64,000 nt of DNA from Pseudescherichia sp039594205 (GTDB lineage Bacteria; Pseudomonadota; Gammaproteobacteria; Enterobacterales; Enterobacteriaceae), in assembly GCA_039594205.1 (NCBI GenBank), contig JBCNNW010000002.1, positions 1-64,000 of the forward strand. Direction: 5' to 3'. The position numbers and the translations under genes are program-made. Positions 1 through 8,773 of this stretch are shown one piece after another. Position 1 is the first letter of the stretch, and the number at the start of each line of letters is the position of its first letter. Below the pieces are notes generated by a model. It worked only from the letters and a program-made list of their open reading frames with translations, made no database searches and was not told where the DNA came from.

Positions 1-383
1 ACCTTCAGTTCCTGACGCATACCCTGCGCCCGCTGCTGGTGAACATCGAGCAGGAGATCTCCCGTTGCCTGCTGAACGGTGAAGAGGACCTCTTCGCCGA
101 GTTCTCAGTAGAAGGCCTGCTGCGCGCTGACAGCGCTGGCCGCGCTGCTTACTACACCAGTGCGCTGCAGAACGGCTGGATGTCCCGCAACGACGTGCGC
201 CGTCTGGAGAATATGCCACCTATCGAAGGCGGCGATATTTACACGGTGCAGCTCAACCTGACGCCGCTCGAAGATCTGAAGCAGAACAGCCAGGCCGCAC
301 AGGCATTCGCGCTGCGGCAGGTCCATAACCACGTATTCCCTGATATTCCCTTCGAACAGTCACCGCTGAAGAAAGCGGCTTAG
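1..383 (+). CDS. Phage portal protein, C-terminal part (cut by window edge)
   Basis: The reading frame is already open at base 3, so the first in-frame GTG at 39 is not the true start. The visible 126 residues are the end of an HK97-type portal protein, the dodecameric ring at the capsid vertex through which DNA is packaged. Recognisable family features are the segment LRPLLVNIEQEI and the later 'NGWMSRNDVRRLENMPPI' stretch. The prohead protease and major capsid genes follow at once, which is the standard HK97 head order. Terminase and the first part of portal lie to the left of the window. Confidence 0.88.
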   Translation, partial: LQFLTHTLRPLLVNIEQEISRCLLNGEEDLFAEFSVEGLLRADSAGRAAYYTSALQNGWMSRNDVRRLENMPPIEGGDIYTVQLNLTPLEDLKQNSQAAQAFALRQVHNHVFPDIPFEQSPLKKAA

Positions 384-391
384 GAGCATTC

Positions 392-1246
392 ATGACCATT
401 AAAAGCCTTCCGGCTGCGCCGGAGGGGCGGCCTTTTGCGCGCGAAAAACCTGATCTGCCGGCTGCGGCAATGGAGCGCTGGAACGGTGGCATCCGCGCCG
501 CCCGCGAAGGTGACAACAGCATTTCTATCTTCGACGTGATCGGCGCTGATTACTGGGGGGAGGGTGTGACGGCCAGCCGCATTGCAGGTGCGCTGCGCTC
601 ACTCGGCGGTGCTGACGTGACGGTTAACATCAACAGCCCGGGCGGCGACATGTTCGAAGGCCTGGCGATTTACAACCTGCTGCGCGAGTACGAAGGCAGA
701 GTCACCGTGAAGGTTCTCGGTCTGGCAGCTTCTGCCGCATCGGTTATCGCGATGGCCGGTGATGATGTACAGATCGGGCGTGGCGCATTTCTGATGATCC
801 ATAACTCCTGGGTGCGGGCAACGGGAAACCGTCACGACCTGGCTCAGATTGCCGCGGATATGGAGCCGTTTGATAAAGCGATGAGTGATATCTACCAGGC
901 GCGCAGCGGTCTTGATGCCGAAACCGTCGACAAGATGATGGACGGCGAAACCTATATCGGCGGCAGTGAAGCGGTGGCGAAGGGCTTTGCTGACAGCCTT
1001 CTCTCAGCTGATGAAATTGCTGACGACGACGACAGCCCGGCAGCGGCGCTGCGCAAGCTTGATGCCCTGCTGGCTAAAACCAATACGCCGCGATCGGAGC
1101 GTCGAAAACTCCTTAAAGCCTTATCCGGCAGCAAGCCAGTCGCTGCTGTCACCCCTGAAGGTACGCCGAGCGCTGCCACCATCGAAAACGAAACTATTGA
1201 CCGACTGGAAGCCGCACTCAGCGGCCTGAAAGCGGCTGCCCAGTAA
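392..1246 (+). CDS. Prohead maturation protease, ClpP-like (S14 fold)
   Basis: Protein of 284 residues with a ClpP-type serine protease fold, expected to trim the capsid protein's N-terminal scaffold domain during head maturation. The NINSPGGDMFEG stretch (about residues 79-90) is the oxyanion-region motif. Ser114 in GLAASAAS is the likely nucleophile, and His137 in LMIHNSW the catalytic histidine. The last 80 residues are low-complexity and charged, and may help co-assembly with the capsid. It starts 9 bases after portal and lies 12 bases before capsid, so the three genes form one translational unit. Confidence 0.9.
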   Translation: MTIKSLPAAPEGRPFAREKPDLPAAAMERWNGGIRAAREGDNSISIFDVIGADYWGEGVTASRIAGALRSLGGADVTVNINSPGGDMFEGLAIYNLLREYEGRVTVKVLGLAASAASVIAMAGDDVQIGRGAFLMIHNSWVRATGNRHDLAQIAADMEPFDKAMSDIYQARSGLDAETVDKMMDGETYIGGSEAVAKGFADSLLSADEIADDDDSPAAALRKLDALLAKTNTPRSERRKLLKALSGSKPVAAVTPEGTPSAATIENETIDRLEAALSGLKAAAQ

Positions 1247-1258
1247 AACGGAGAAGTC

Positions 1259-2479
1259 ATGTCTGAATTAAACGATATCCTGAAAAAAGTATCCGCCAGC
1301 ATTGAAGAAGCGACCGGCAAATTCAATGCTAAAGCAGAGGAGGCTCTAAAAGAGGCCCGTAAAAACGGGGAACTCTCAGCCCAGACCAAAGATACCGTCG
1401 ATAAGATGGCGGTAGAATTTAATGGCCTGAAAGCTGCGGAAGCAAGCCTGAAAGCCGCGCTGGGCGAGCTTGAGCAGCAGGTTGCCCAGATGCCGCTGGC
1501 AAATGCAGCCAAGATTGTCGAAACCGTGGGCCAGACCGTTGTCAGCAGCGAAGCGCTTAAGGCGTTTGCTGCAAGCGTCCAGGGTGGTAAGCGCGTTAGC
1601 GTGCCAGTGAACGCGGCACTGCTTTCCACTGGAGTGGCAACCGGCGTGGTTGAGCCGCAGCGCCTGCCGGGTATTGATACCGCGCCGAAGCAGCGCCTCT
1701 TCATCCGGGATCTGATTGCGCCGGGCCGCACCTCTGCACCGGCCATCTTCTGGGTGCAACAGACTGGCTTCACCAATGCGGCGAAGGTTGTGCCTGAGGG
1801 TACAACCAAGCCGTACAGCGATATCCAGTTCGCCACGCAGATCACCCCGGTGACCACCATCGCGCACATGTTCAAGGCGTCCAAGCAGATCCTGGACGAT
1901 TTCGCTCAACTGCAGTCAACCATCGACGCCGAGATGCGTTACGGCCTGAAATATGTCGAAGAGCAGGAAATTCTTTTCGGTGACGGTACCGGCGCGCATC
2001 TGAAAGGCATAGTGCCGCAGGCGTCTGCATACGATGCTGCTTTTACCGTTGAGCAGCAGAACGGTATTGATGATCTCCGCCTGGCGATGCTTCAGGCGCA
2101 GTTGGCGCGCTTCCCGGCATCCGGACACGTCCTGCACTTCATCGACTGGGCGAAGATCGAGCTCACCAAAGACACGCTGGGGCGCTACATTCTGGCGAAC
2201 CCGGCGGCGCTGACTGGTCCTACCCTGTGGGGCCTGCCGGTTGTGGCCACTGAGGCCGCAGCATTCCAGGGCAAGTTCCTGACTGGTGCGTTTAACGCTG
2301 CGGCGCAGTTGTTCGATCGTGAAGATGCCAACGTGGTTATCTCCACCGAGAACGCCACCGATTTCGAGGAGAACATGATCTCGATTCGTTGCGAAGAGCG
2401 CCTGGCGCTGGCCGTGAAACGTCCGGAAGCGTTTATCTACGGCTCCTTTACCGCACCTGCTGCTGGCGGCGGTGCATAA
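1259..2479 (+). CDS. Major capsid protein, HK97 family
   Basis: Protein of 406 residues that builds the icosahedral head. Residues 1-80 are Lys/Glu/Ala-rich and predicted coiled coil, matching the delta (scaffold) domain that the upstream protease removes. The mature part carries HK97 gp5-like segments: IRDLIAPGRTSA, TIAHMFKASKQILDD, GDGTGAHLKGI, WGLPVVATEAA and the C-terminal IRCEERLALAVKRPEAF. Whether the HK97 Lys-Asn covalent cross-link exists here cannot be judged without an alignment. A good ribosome site (ggag) lies just upstream. Confidence 0.95.
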   Translation: MSELNDILKKVSASIEEATGKFNAKAEEALKEARKNGELSAQTKDTVDKMAVEFNGLKAAEASLKAALGELEQQVAQMPLANAAKIVETVGQTVVSSEALKAFAASVQGGKRVSVPVNAALLSTGVATGVVEPQRLPGIDTAPKQRLFIRDLIAPGRTSAPAIFWVQQTGFTNAAKVVPEGTTKPYSDIQFATQITPVTTIAHMFKASKQILDDFAQLQSTIDAEMRYGLKYVEEQEILFGDGTGAHLKGIVPQASAYDAAFTVEQQNGIDDLRLAMLQAQLARFPASGHVLHFIDWAKIELTKDTLGRYILANPAALTGPTLWGLPVVATEAAAFQGKFLTGAFNAAAQLFDREDANVVISTENATDFEENMISIRCEERLALAVKRPEAFIYGSFTAPAAGGGA

Positions 2480-2488
2480 ACCTTAACG

Positions 2489-2508
2489 GCGGCCTGCGGG
2501 CCGCTTTT
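2489..2508 (+). terminator. Hairpin with T-run after capsid gene
   Basis: Perfect 6-bp GC stem (GCGGCC / GGCCGC) with a TGCG loop and a short T-tract, 10 bases after the capsid stop. It may trim or attenuate late transcripts. Late phage polymerase modified by an antiterminator would normally read through. Confidence 0.6.
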
Positions 2509-2531
2509 CTCTTTCCTTAAAGGAGACAGCC

Positions 2532-2717
2532 ATGAAGCTGATCGCTATCAAGCCCATCTACTTTGAAGGCAACGTGCTTACTGAAGGCACCGAGTTTGAG
2601 ACGCTGGAGCAACACGGACGCGACCTTCTGGCCAGCGGTTACGCTCAGGAGCCTGGCGAGAAAAAGCCGGATCCTGATAAAGAGCAAAAGCCGAAAGGGA
2701 ATGGCAAGGCCAAATAA
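2532..2717 (+). CDS. Small phage head-region protein
   Basis: Protein of 61 residues with a strong Shine-Dalgarno (aaaggag). The N-terminal half begins MKLIAIKPIYFEG and has two short strands and an EQHGRDLLASGYA helix. The last 20 residues are a charged Lys/Pro/Glu tail. Small proteins of this type sit between capsid and the first connector in many lambdoid HK97-head phages, and their role is not established. The position suggests a head accessory part. I do not assign a function. Confidence 0.65.
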   Translation: MKLIAIKPIYFEGNVLTEGTEFETLEQHGRDLLASGYAQEPGEKKPDPDKEQKPKGNGKAK

Positions 2718-2726
2718 GGAGCGGGC

Positions 2727-3053
2727 ATGCTAACCAAAGAGCAGGTTAAAACACACTGCCGGATCGATGCCGACAGCACCGAAGAAGATGCCTGGATTGA
2801 AACCAGCATCAAAGCGGCAGCCCTGTACGTTCAGAGCTGGACCCGACGCCGGCTTTACGAAAATGCAGATGATCCACTGTACCTGCTTGACCCTGACGCA
2901 CTGCTTTACGGCGAAAATATCGAAATGGCCATGCTGATGCTTATCGCGCACTGGTACGCAAATCGGGAAGCCGTGAATATTGGCAACATAACTTCCGAGG
3001 TTCCTTTTGCGGTCGAAGCGCTGCTGCAGCCATATCGCATTTACGGATTGTAG
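2727..3053 (+). CDS. Head-tail connector, gp6-like
   Basis: Protein of 108 residues resembling the HK97 gp6 / phage_connect family, which forms the adaptor ring under the portal. The helical N-terminus (LTKEQVKTHCRID) followed by acidic residues, and an all-helical body with IEMAMLMLIAHWYANRE, are typical. It starts 9 bases after the previous small gene and precedes a head closure gene, as expected for a connector operon. Confidence 0.82.
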   Translation: MLTKEQVKTHCRIDADSTEEDAWIETSIKAAALYVQSWTRRRLYENADDPLYLLDPDALLYGENIEMAMLMLIAHWYANREAVNIGNITSEVPFAVEALLQPYRIYGL

Positions 3054-3061
3054 GAGGTCTT

Positions 3062-3400
3062 ATGCAAGCCGGAAGACTGAGAGACAGAGTCACTATTCAA
3101 AATTTTAAGACTGGAAGAGATACATCAGGCCAGCCAGTTCAGATATGGGAGAGCGGCGCAACTATCTGGGCGGAAGTAAAAGGGATTAGCGGGCGTGAGC
3201 TTGTGGCTGCTGGAGCAGAAACGTCAGAGGCTACCATCCGAATCTGGACGCGGTTTCGCAGAGATGTCAATGCAGCTTCAAGGTTAAGAGTTGATACCGG
3301 GCCTTTTAAGGGGTTGATACTTAACATTGTGGGACCTCCTATCCCTGACGCCAGGGGCGTTCAGCTCGAAATCCTTTGCAAGGAGGGTGCTGAAAAATGA
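3062..3400 (+). CDS. Head closure / head-tail adaptor protein
   Basis: Protein of 112 residues of the phage head-tail joining family (SPP1 gp16-like). It opens with MQAGRLRDRVTIQN and a 'WESGATIWAEVKGISGRE' strand pair, both common in this family. It plugs the connector and gives the surface to which the finished tail binds. Its last four bases overlap the next gene (ATGA), which implies translational coupling. The third-position composition is a little more AT-rich than in its neighbours. Confidence 0.8.
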   Translation: MQAGRLRDRVTIQNFKTGRDTSGQPVQIWESGATIWAEVKGISGRELVAAGAETSEATIRIWTRFRRDVNAASRLRVDTGPFKGLILNIVGPPIPDARGVQLEILCKEGAEK

Positions 3401-3846
3401 TTGAGACGAGCCTGGATTTTTCAGTACTGAATGACATCGCAAAAGATCTTGAGGCGCTTAGCCGCGCTGAAAACAACAAGGTTTTGCGTGATGCCACACG
3501 CGCCGGTGCCGAAGTGCTGAAAGAAGAAGTGATCGCCCGGGCGCCGGTCCACAAAGGTAAGCTTAAGAAAAACGTGGTGGTGGTGACACAGAAAAGCCGC
3601 CGACGCGGAGAAATTTCTTCCGGCGTCCATATTCGCGGTGTCAATCCCCGGGCCGGGAACAGCGATAACACCATGAAGGCGAACAACCCGCGAAATGCTT
3701 TCTACTGGCGCTTCGTTGAAATGGGTACTGTGAACATGCCGCCGCACCCATTCATTCGTCCTGCTTTCGATGTTCGCCAGGAGCAGGCCACGGCGGTGGC
3801 GATGAGACGTATGAACCAGGCTATCGACGAGGCATTAAGCAAATGA
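3397..3846 (+). CDS. Tail completion protein, HK97 gp10 family
   Basis: Protein of 149 residues of the HK97 gp10-like family. Diagnostic features are the AGAEVLKEEVIARAPVHKGKLKKN region (about residues 45-68) and the C-terminal MGTVNMPPHPFIRPAFD segment. Members help finish the tail or head-tail junction. The gene overlaps both neighbours by four bases, so three junction genes are translated as a coupled set. Confidence 0.88.
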   Translation: MIETSLDFSVLNDIAKDLEALSRAENNKVLRDATRAGAEVLKEEVIARAPVHKGKLKKNVVVVTQKSRRRGEISSGVHIRGVNPRAGNSDNTMKANNPRNAFYWRFVEMGTVNMPPHPFIRPAFDVRQEQATAVAMRRMNQAIDEALSK

Positions 3847-4190
3847 CGGAAGACGATCTCTATCCACTGCTGGCGCCACTGGCCGGGGGGCAGGTTTATC
3901 CTTACGTCGTGCCACTCAGCAGCACCGGGCAACCTTCAGTTTCGCCACCGTGGGTAATTTTCTCGATCATCACGGATGTAGTAGCTGACGTTCTGTGCGG
4001 GCAGGCTGAATCTGCCGTTTCTGTTCAGGTAGACGTTTATTCCAGCACGATTACTGAAGCACGTACGATCCGGGATATGGCACTGGATGCTTTACAGGTT
4101 CTGAAACCAGAAAGCATCGTCAAAACGCCGGGTTATGAACCCGATCTGCGTTATCACCGGGCAACGCTTGAATTTCAGGTAACCGTTTAA
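3843..4190 (+). CDS. Tail terminator-type protein (DUF3168)
   Basis: Protein of 115 residues. The opening DLYPLLAPLAGGQVYPYVVP and the following PPWVIFSIIT ... VQVDVYSSTITEARTIRDMALDAL are characteristic of DUF3168 / lambda gpU-like tail terminators, which stop tube polymerisation and bind the head. It is the last gene before a hairpin terminator and the tail tube gene, the usual place for a tail terminator. Confidence 0.82.
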   Translation: MTEDDLYPLLAPLAGGQVYPYVVPLSSTGQPSVSPPWVIFSIITDVVADVLCGQAESAVSVQVDVYSSTITEARTIRDMALDALQVLKPESIVKTPGYEPDLRYHRATLEFQVTV

Positions 4191-4207
4191 TCTCTTTCAC
4201 CCTCACA

Positions 4208-4231
4208 GACCGCTACGGCGGTCTTTTTTTT
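4208..4231 (+). terminator. Hairpin with T8 run before tail tube gene
   Basis: Stem GACCGC / GCGGTC with a TACG (UNCG-type) loop and an 8-base T-run. This is an intrinsic terminator shape that separates head-completion genes from tail genes. Confidence 0.75.
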
Positions 4232-4244
4232 ATCTGGAGAAATC

Positions 4245-4715
4245 ATGGCCAGTAAGTACGAAGTCACTAAGGGGATGACCTTTGCTGTCTCCTCAGCACC
4301 CGTAACCGCAGATGACTTTATCGCACCTGCTTTCCCTGAGTCCGACGTTACCTGGCTGGAGGCGGCCTGTGCAACGAAGGAAATCACCTTCACCGGCGGC
4401 CAGAAAGGTGATATCGACGTCACCACGCTGTGCTCAACTGAACAGGAACAGACCAACGGCCTGGCCGCACCGGCAGAGATGAGCATTACCCGTAACTGGG
4501 TTGGCGACGAAGCCGCGCAGAATGCGCTTCAGACCGCATATGAAAATGATGAACTGCGCGCGCTACGCGTGATTTTCCCGTCGGGCAACGGTTTTTATGT
4601 GCTGGTGGAAGTTCGCCAGAGCTCATGGTCTGCGGCAACGTCTTCCGTTGTTGGTGCGACCTATTCGCTGCGTGTTCGCGGCAAGCCAAAGCGCATTGCT
4701 GCGTCTGGTTCCTGA
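4245..4715 (+). CDS. Major tail tube protein
   Basis: Protein of 156 residues between the tail terminator and the tail assembly chaperones, the position of lambda V-type tube subunits. Its content fits that family: a beta-rich protein with ITFTGGQKGDIDVTTLCSTEQEQTNGL, and later RVIFPSGNGFYVLVEVRQSSWS. It has its own clear ribosome site (ctggaga) and is flanked on both sides by terminator-like hairpins, which would allow expression to be set apart from its neighbours, since many copies are needed. Confidence 0.88.
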   Translation: MASKYEVTKGMTFAVSSAPVTADDFIAPAFPESDVTWLEAACATKEITFTGGQKGDIDVTTLCSTEQEQTNGLAAPAEMSITRNWVGDEAAQNALQTAYENDELRALRVIFPSGNGFYVLVEVRQSSWSAATSSVVGATYSLRVRGKPKRIAASGS

Positions 4716-4735
4716 GCGGCTCCGGCCGCTTTTTT
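4715..4735 (+). terminator. Hairpin with T-run after tail tube gene
   Basis: Stem AGCGGC / GCCGCT with a TCCG (UNCG) tetraloop and six Ts. It overlaps the last base of the stop codon of the tube gene. Confidence 0.7.
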
Positions 4736-4769
4736 AATTCCTCTAATCCTGTAAAACGAGAAAAATGAA

Positions 4770-5168
4770 ATGGCACAAAAGACATCACAGAGTTCACTAC
4801 GCAACGTGGCGCTTACTGCATCAAAAGCCTACCGCACTAAAGAGGTGCCTGTTCCGGAATGGGATAATGCAAAGGTCACGCTTCGCGAGCCGTCCGGCGA
4901 TGCCTGGGTAAAGTTCCGCGAGATCGTCAACCCTGAGATAAAGGAAGGCGAAGAGGCCCCTCAACTGACGGAGACACAGAAGTTTCTGCGCAACAAAGAG
5001 GCCGACGTGGTTCTGTTTATCGACGTTCTGCTGGATGAAAAAGGCGATCGTGTATTCAGCGATGAAGATCAGGAGCAGGTATCTCAGATTTATGGCCCGG
5101 TGCATGCCCGTCTGCTGGCGCAGGCTCTCGGTCTGGGTATGAGCCAGGACGAGGCGGGAAAGCCGTAA
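4770..5168 (+). CDS. Tail assembly chaperone, lambda G-like (unshifted product)
   Basis: Protein of 132 residues, the zero-frame product of a lambda G/GT-type pair. It is a cytoplasmic chaperone that coats the tape measure before tube polymerisation. Its fold is typical: an N-terminal beta part (VPVPEWDNAKVTLREPSGDAW) then acidic helices. It ends four codons past an alanine-glycine-lysine tract that contains a slippery heptamer. The downstream T part has no ribosome site of its own, so the longer protein must come from frameshifting. Confidence 0.9.
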   Translation: MAQKTSQSSLRNVALTASKAYRTKEVPVPEWDNAKVTLREPSGDAWVKFREIVNPEIKEGEEAPQLTETQKFLRNKEADVVLFIDVLLDEKGDRVFSDEDQEQVSQIYGPVHARLLAQALGLGMSQDEAGKP

Positions 5169-5455
5169 AGCAGCCGCTGACCTTCTTCCTGATGTCGCTG
5201 GCGCTCCGGATGGGGCGCACGCTTCATGAGCTGCGCCAGACCATCACCGCGAGTGAGCTGAAAATGTGGATCGAGTTCGATCGCATCAGCCCGATTGGCG
5301 ACTGGCGGACAGATGCTCAGGCAGCGCAGATCGCCGTCGCAACGCTTAATTCTCAGGGTGGGAAATTCAATATCCCAGACGTGATGCTTAAGTGGGGGGA
5401 GCAGGAGGATGTCACTGACGTCTCTGAACTCGAAGAATGGATCTCCAGCATTTGA
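4770..5455 (+). CDS. Tail assembly chaperone GT fusion by -1 frameshift
   Basis: After the slip at 5156-5162 the -1 frame reads on through KQPLTFFLMSLALRMGRTL and ends at 5455, adding about 98 residues (the T domain) to the G part. The T domain binds the tail tube subunit, while G binds the tape measure. The ratio of G to GT matters for tail length and assembly in lambda. The T part contains the usual 'FDRISPIGDWRTDAQAA' and a Trp-Ile-rich acidic end. An ATG at 5192 lies inside this frame but has no plausible ribosome site. Confidence 0.9.
5156..5162 (+). promoter_or_regulatory. -1 ribosomal frameshift site GGGAAAG
   Basis: Heptamer G GGA AAG in the zero frame, identical to the slippery sequence used in phage lambda G-T. 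A -1 slip here moves ribosomes from the G frame into an open frame that runs to 5455. The zero-frame stop TAA lies only two codons downstream (5166-5168). No other start signal serves the second frame. Confidence 0.93.
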
Positions 5456-5457
5456 TG

Positions 5458-5478
5458 CCCGCGGCTGCGGGTTTTTTT
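5458..5478 (+). terminator. Hairpin with T7 run before tape measure gene
   Basis: Stem CCCGC / GCGGG with a GGCT loop followed by seven Ts, between the GT stop and the tape measure start. The shape is that of an intrinsic terminator. Confidence 0.72.
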
Positions 5479-5489
5479 ATGGGTGAAAT

Positions 5490-8400
5490 ATGGCAACGCT
5501 GCGTGAGCTAATAATCAAAATTTCGGCGAACTCGTCCTCGTTCCAGTCAGAGATCGCCCGAGCATCCCGCATGGGTACGGATTACTACCGCACTATGGAG
5601 CAGGGCGGTAAAAAGGCCGCAGCGGCCACGCGCGAAACACAGCGCTCTCTTGCAGATCTTAATTCACAACTTGCAACAGTACGATCATCAGCTGCAGGGC
5701 TTGCCGGAGCATGGGCCGGTGCATTTGCCACACATCAGCTCATAGCCTTTGCTGATACATGGAACCAGTTAAACGGCCGCCTTCGTCTTGCGTCATCCTC
5801 CAGTGAGGATTATGCCCAGTCCCAGCGGGTGCTGATGGAAATCAGCCAGCGCACCGGGACTTCTCTTGAGGCGAACAGCAACCTATACAGCCGTATCGCC
5901 CAGTCGCTGCGTGATGCTGGCTACGCCTCTTCAGACGTGGCAAAGGTGACCGAAACCGTTGCAACATCCCTCAAGCTGTCTGGCGCCAGCACGGAAGAGG
6001 CCAGCTCGGTGATCACCCAGCTGAGCCAGGCGCTGGGATCCGGAGTCCTGCGCGGTGAGGAATTTAACGCCATCATGGAGAGCGGTGGTCGTCTTGCGAA
6101 ATTCCTTGCTGATGGTCTGGGTACCACCGTTGGCGGTCTGCGTAATATGGCCAACAATGGTGAGCTGACGACAAATAAGATCGTCCCGCTGCTGACCAAC
6201 GTTGAGGTCCTGCGCAAAGAATTCGAAACCCTCCCGGCCTCTATCAGCGGATCTGCACAGAAAGTGCAGAACGCCTTTCTTGCCTGGGTAGGCGGTGCGA
6301 ACGACGCCGTCGGCGCGTCATCCACATTATCTGGTGTGCTGGATGGTCTGGCGACGAACATTGACGATGTGGCCAATACCGCCGGGCTGCTGGTGGGCGT
6401 AGGTCTTGCCCGTTATTTTGGCAACATGGTCGGCAGCGTGGGCCAGTCTACCCGTGCGGTGCTCGCCAATACGGCCGCAGAAGTTGCACTGGCACAGGCA
6501 CAGGTTCGCGGCGCGCAGGTCAGCGTCGCAGCTGGCCGCCAGGCGGTTTACCGGGCCCAGCAGGCGCGCGCAGCGGCAACCAGTATTGAGGCGCAGATTG
6601 TTGCCGAGCGGAATCTTGCCGCCGCGCAGGCTTCGCTTAATACGGCGCTTGCTGGCCGGGCTTCGGCTGTAAATAACCTCACCAATACGGCCTCGGTGAT
6701 GTCCCGGCTGGGTAGCGGCGTACTGGGCATTCTCGGCGGGTGGCCGGGAGTGATCATTGGTGCCGGTGCTGCTATGTACGGCCTTTATCAGCACACCCAG
6801 CATGTACACCGGGAGGCGGTGGGCTTTGCCAGTAACCTCGATGAGATAAACACCAAGCTCCAGCAGATGTCAGTGCTGGGCCTGCGTTCGACTGCCGCCG
6901 ATGCCCGGACATCATTACAGGCGCAAAAACAGGACCTGGCCGATCTCGATTCTCAAATCGCGAAGGTGAAAGACAGCCTCAGGGCTATGGACAAGATCCA
7001 GCAGGATTACAACCGCAACCCGACGCTGACCCTGATCAACACTTTCATGGATCAGGCTGACATCACGGCCAAGAACGTCGAACTCACCGACAAGCTGAAC
7101 CAGCTGGAGTATCAGCGTGAACAGACCGCCGCAAAGGTAGGACAGACCCAGAAGCTGGTGAATGATGCCAGCGATCTGGCAACGCAGAAAGCCATTGAAC
7201 AGGCGGGTGCCGTTTCTATCCTGAAAGGCGCTTATGACCTCCTCAATCGCTCGATGTCGGCGACAGCTTCCGCTATCCCACCTCAGTATGCGGGCCCGGT
7301 TTTATCGACAGCAAAGGCCACGCCGCAGCAGCAAACAGCCCTGGATAAAGCGCAGCGCGATGTTGTGCTGTCCGGAATGGATGGACTTGCCAAGCAGCAT
7401 CAGCAGTTTGTCTATGAAGCTGAAGATCTGAAGCTGACGGGCGATCTGTATACCACCTATATCTACAGGAAAGACGAGGCCGCTAAAAAGGACGCAGCAG
7501 CAGCGCAGGCCAAGAAAGATGCCACTGCAGCGACTAACGCCCAGAATAAAGCTGAGCGTGCGGCAGCCAGCCAGGCCGAGCAGTATTCCCGCAAAATGGC
7601 CGATCTCAGCGTGGCAATCGATGTGCAGCGAGTGCGGGCCACTGAAGGGGAGAAAGCTTCCGAACTCTACGCGGCCTCGCATCAGGCAGGCACTAAATGG
7701 ACCGATGAGCAGCGCCGGGCGATTCAGGCGGCGTCAGCCGAGCTGGCAAAGTGGAACCAGAAGGCAGATGAGAACGTCCGAAAGCAGCATGAGCAGGCTG
7801 ACGCCCTTAAGGATCTCACCGATGCCGCCCGCAAGTTCCGGAATGAAGCGACACTCACGACCAACACAGCGGGCATGAGCGATCGCCAGCGCAGCCGGTT
7901 TGATGAGGAGCAGCAGATTGACCGCGTCTTTGTGAAAACGGACGGCGGGACTAAAGCTGTCGCCGAGCGCGCCGCCGCGCTTGATGCCCTGGACAAAAAG
8001 TACAAGGCGATAGCCGCCGCCGAAGCTGACTGGAAATCAGGCGTATCCCGCGGGTACGCAAACTGGTACGACGAAATCAGTAACGTATCCGGTACCGTGG
8101 CTGACGGGGTAAAAACCACGATTGACAGCGCCTTCAGTAACGTGACCTCGATGCTGGAGGGCAATAAAGTTAGCTGGAAATCCTGGGGTGTCTCCGTGCT
8201 GCAGATCGTCGAAAAGGTCGCACTGCAAATGGCGGCTGTGAATGCGATGGGCGGCGGCTCTTCAGGTTCCGGCTTGCTCGGCTCTCTGGTGGGCGGCGTG
8301 GCCAGTTATTTCGGCGGCAATGCCAGCGCGGCAGCGAGTACCGGCACGGCGGTATCGAGCTACGGCGCTAATTTCCAGTTTAACGCAAAGGGTGGTGTCT

Positions 8401-8771
8401 ACGACTCACCCTCCCTGAGTGCCTTCAGTAACGGGATCGTCAGAAATCCGACGATGTTCGCTTTCGCAAAAGGCAGCGCCGGAATCATGGGCGAGGCCGG
8501 GCCGGAAGCAATCATGCCGCTGACCCGCGCGCCGGATGGCTCTCTCGGCGTTCGTGCGGTCGGGGCAGGCGGCGGCCTGGCTGCATCTTCCGCACCGCAG
8601 GTTTATATCACTATCGACGGCAACGGGAACACCTCAACGAAAACCTCTGCAGGGCTTGAGCAATTTGGTGCGGAGATCGGGCGGTTTGTGGATCAGCGGT
8701 ATAAACAAAATCTCATGCGTGATATGCAGCCTGGCGGCGATATCTGGAATGCGACACGAGGAGGCCGGTAA
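5490..8771 (+). CDS. Tail tape measure protein
   Basis: Protein of 1,093 residues. This is the longest tail gene and follows the G/GT pair, as the tape measure does in all lambda-like phages. Residues 1-260 hold the conserved tape-measure domain (LRLASSSSEDYAQSQRVLMEISQRTGTSLEANSNLYSRI in part). About 330-420 and 580-830 are Ala/Gln-rich coiled coil, and 400-430 is a hydrophobic Gly-rich segment that may insert in the host membrane at DNA entry. The C-terminus has the common GEAGPEAIMPLTRAPDGSLGV motif. Its length should set tail length. Confidence 0.93.
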   Translation: MATLRELIIKISANSSSFQSEIARASRMGTDYYRTMEQGGKKAAAATRETQRSLADLNSQLATVRSSAAGLAGAWAGAFATHQLIAFADTWNQLNGRLRLASSSSEDYAQSQRVLMEISQRTGTSLEANSNLYSRIAQSLRDAGYASSDVAKVTETVATSLKLSGASTEEASSVITQLSQALGSGVLRGEEFNAIMESGGRLAKFLADGLGTTVGGLRNMANNGELTTNKIVPLLTNVEVLRKEFETLPASISGSAQKVQNAFLAWVGGANDAVGASSTLSGVLDGLATNIDDVANTAGLLVGVGLARYFGNMVGSVGQSTRAVLANTAAEVALAQAQVRGAQVSVAAGRQAVYRAQQARAAATSIEAQIVAERNLAAAQASLNTALAGRASAVNNLTNTASVMSRLGSGVLGILGGWPGVIIGAGAAMYGLYQHTQHVHREAVGFASNLDEINTKLQQMSVLGLRSTAADARTSLQAQKQDLADLDSQIAKVKDSLRAMDKIQQDYNRNPTLTLINTFMDQADITAKNVELTDKLNQLEYQREQTAAKVGQTQKLVNDASDLATQKAIEQAGAVSILKGAYDLLNRSMSATASAIPPQYAGPVLSTAKATPQQQTALDKAQRDVVLSGMDGLAKQHQQFVYEAEDLKLTGDLYTTYIYRKDEAAKKDAAAAQAKKDATAATNAQNKAERAAASQAEQYSRKMADLSVAIDVQRVRATEGEKASELYAASHQAGTKWTDEQRRAIQAASAELAKWNQKADENVRKQHEQADALKDLTDAARKFRNEATLTTNTAGMSDRQRSRFDEEQQIDRVFVKTDGGTKAVAERAAALDALDKKYKAIAAAEADWKSGVSRGYANWYDEISNVSGTVADGVKTTIDSAFSNVTSMLEGNKVSWKSWGVSVLQIVEKVALQMAAVNAMGGGSSGSGLLGSLVGGVASYFGGNASAAASTGTAVSSYGANFQFNAKGGVYDSPSLSAFSNGIVRNPTMFAFAKGSAGIMGEAGPEAIMPLTRAPDGSLGVRAVGAGGGLAASSAPQVYITIDGNGNTSTKTSAGLEQFGAEIGRFVDQRYKQNLMRDMQPGGDIWNATRGGR

Positions 8772-8773
8772 CA

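Noticed and set aside
952..1884. Minus-strand open frame of 310 codons across the protease and capsid genes
   Set aside because: Ser/Ala-rich shadow frame with no similarity to a real protein and no start signal; the plus-strand genes are certain.
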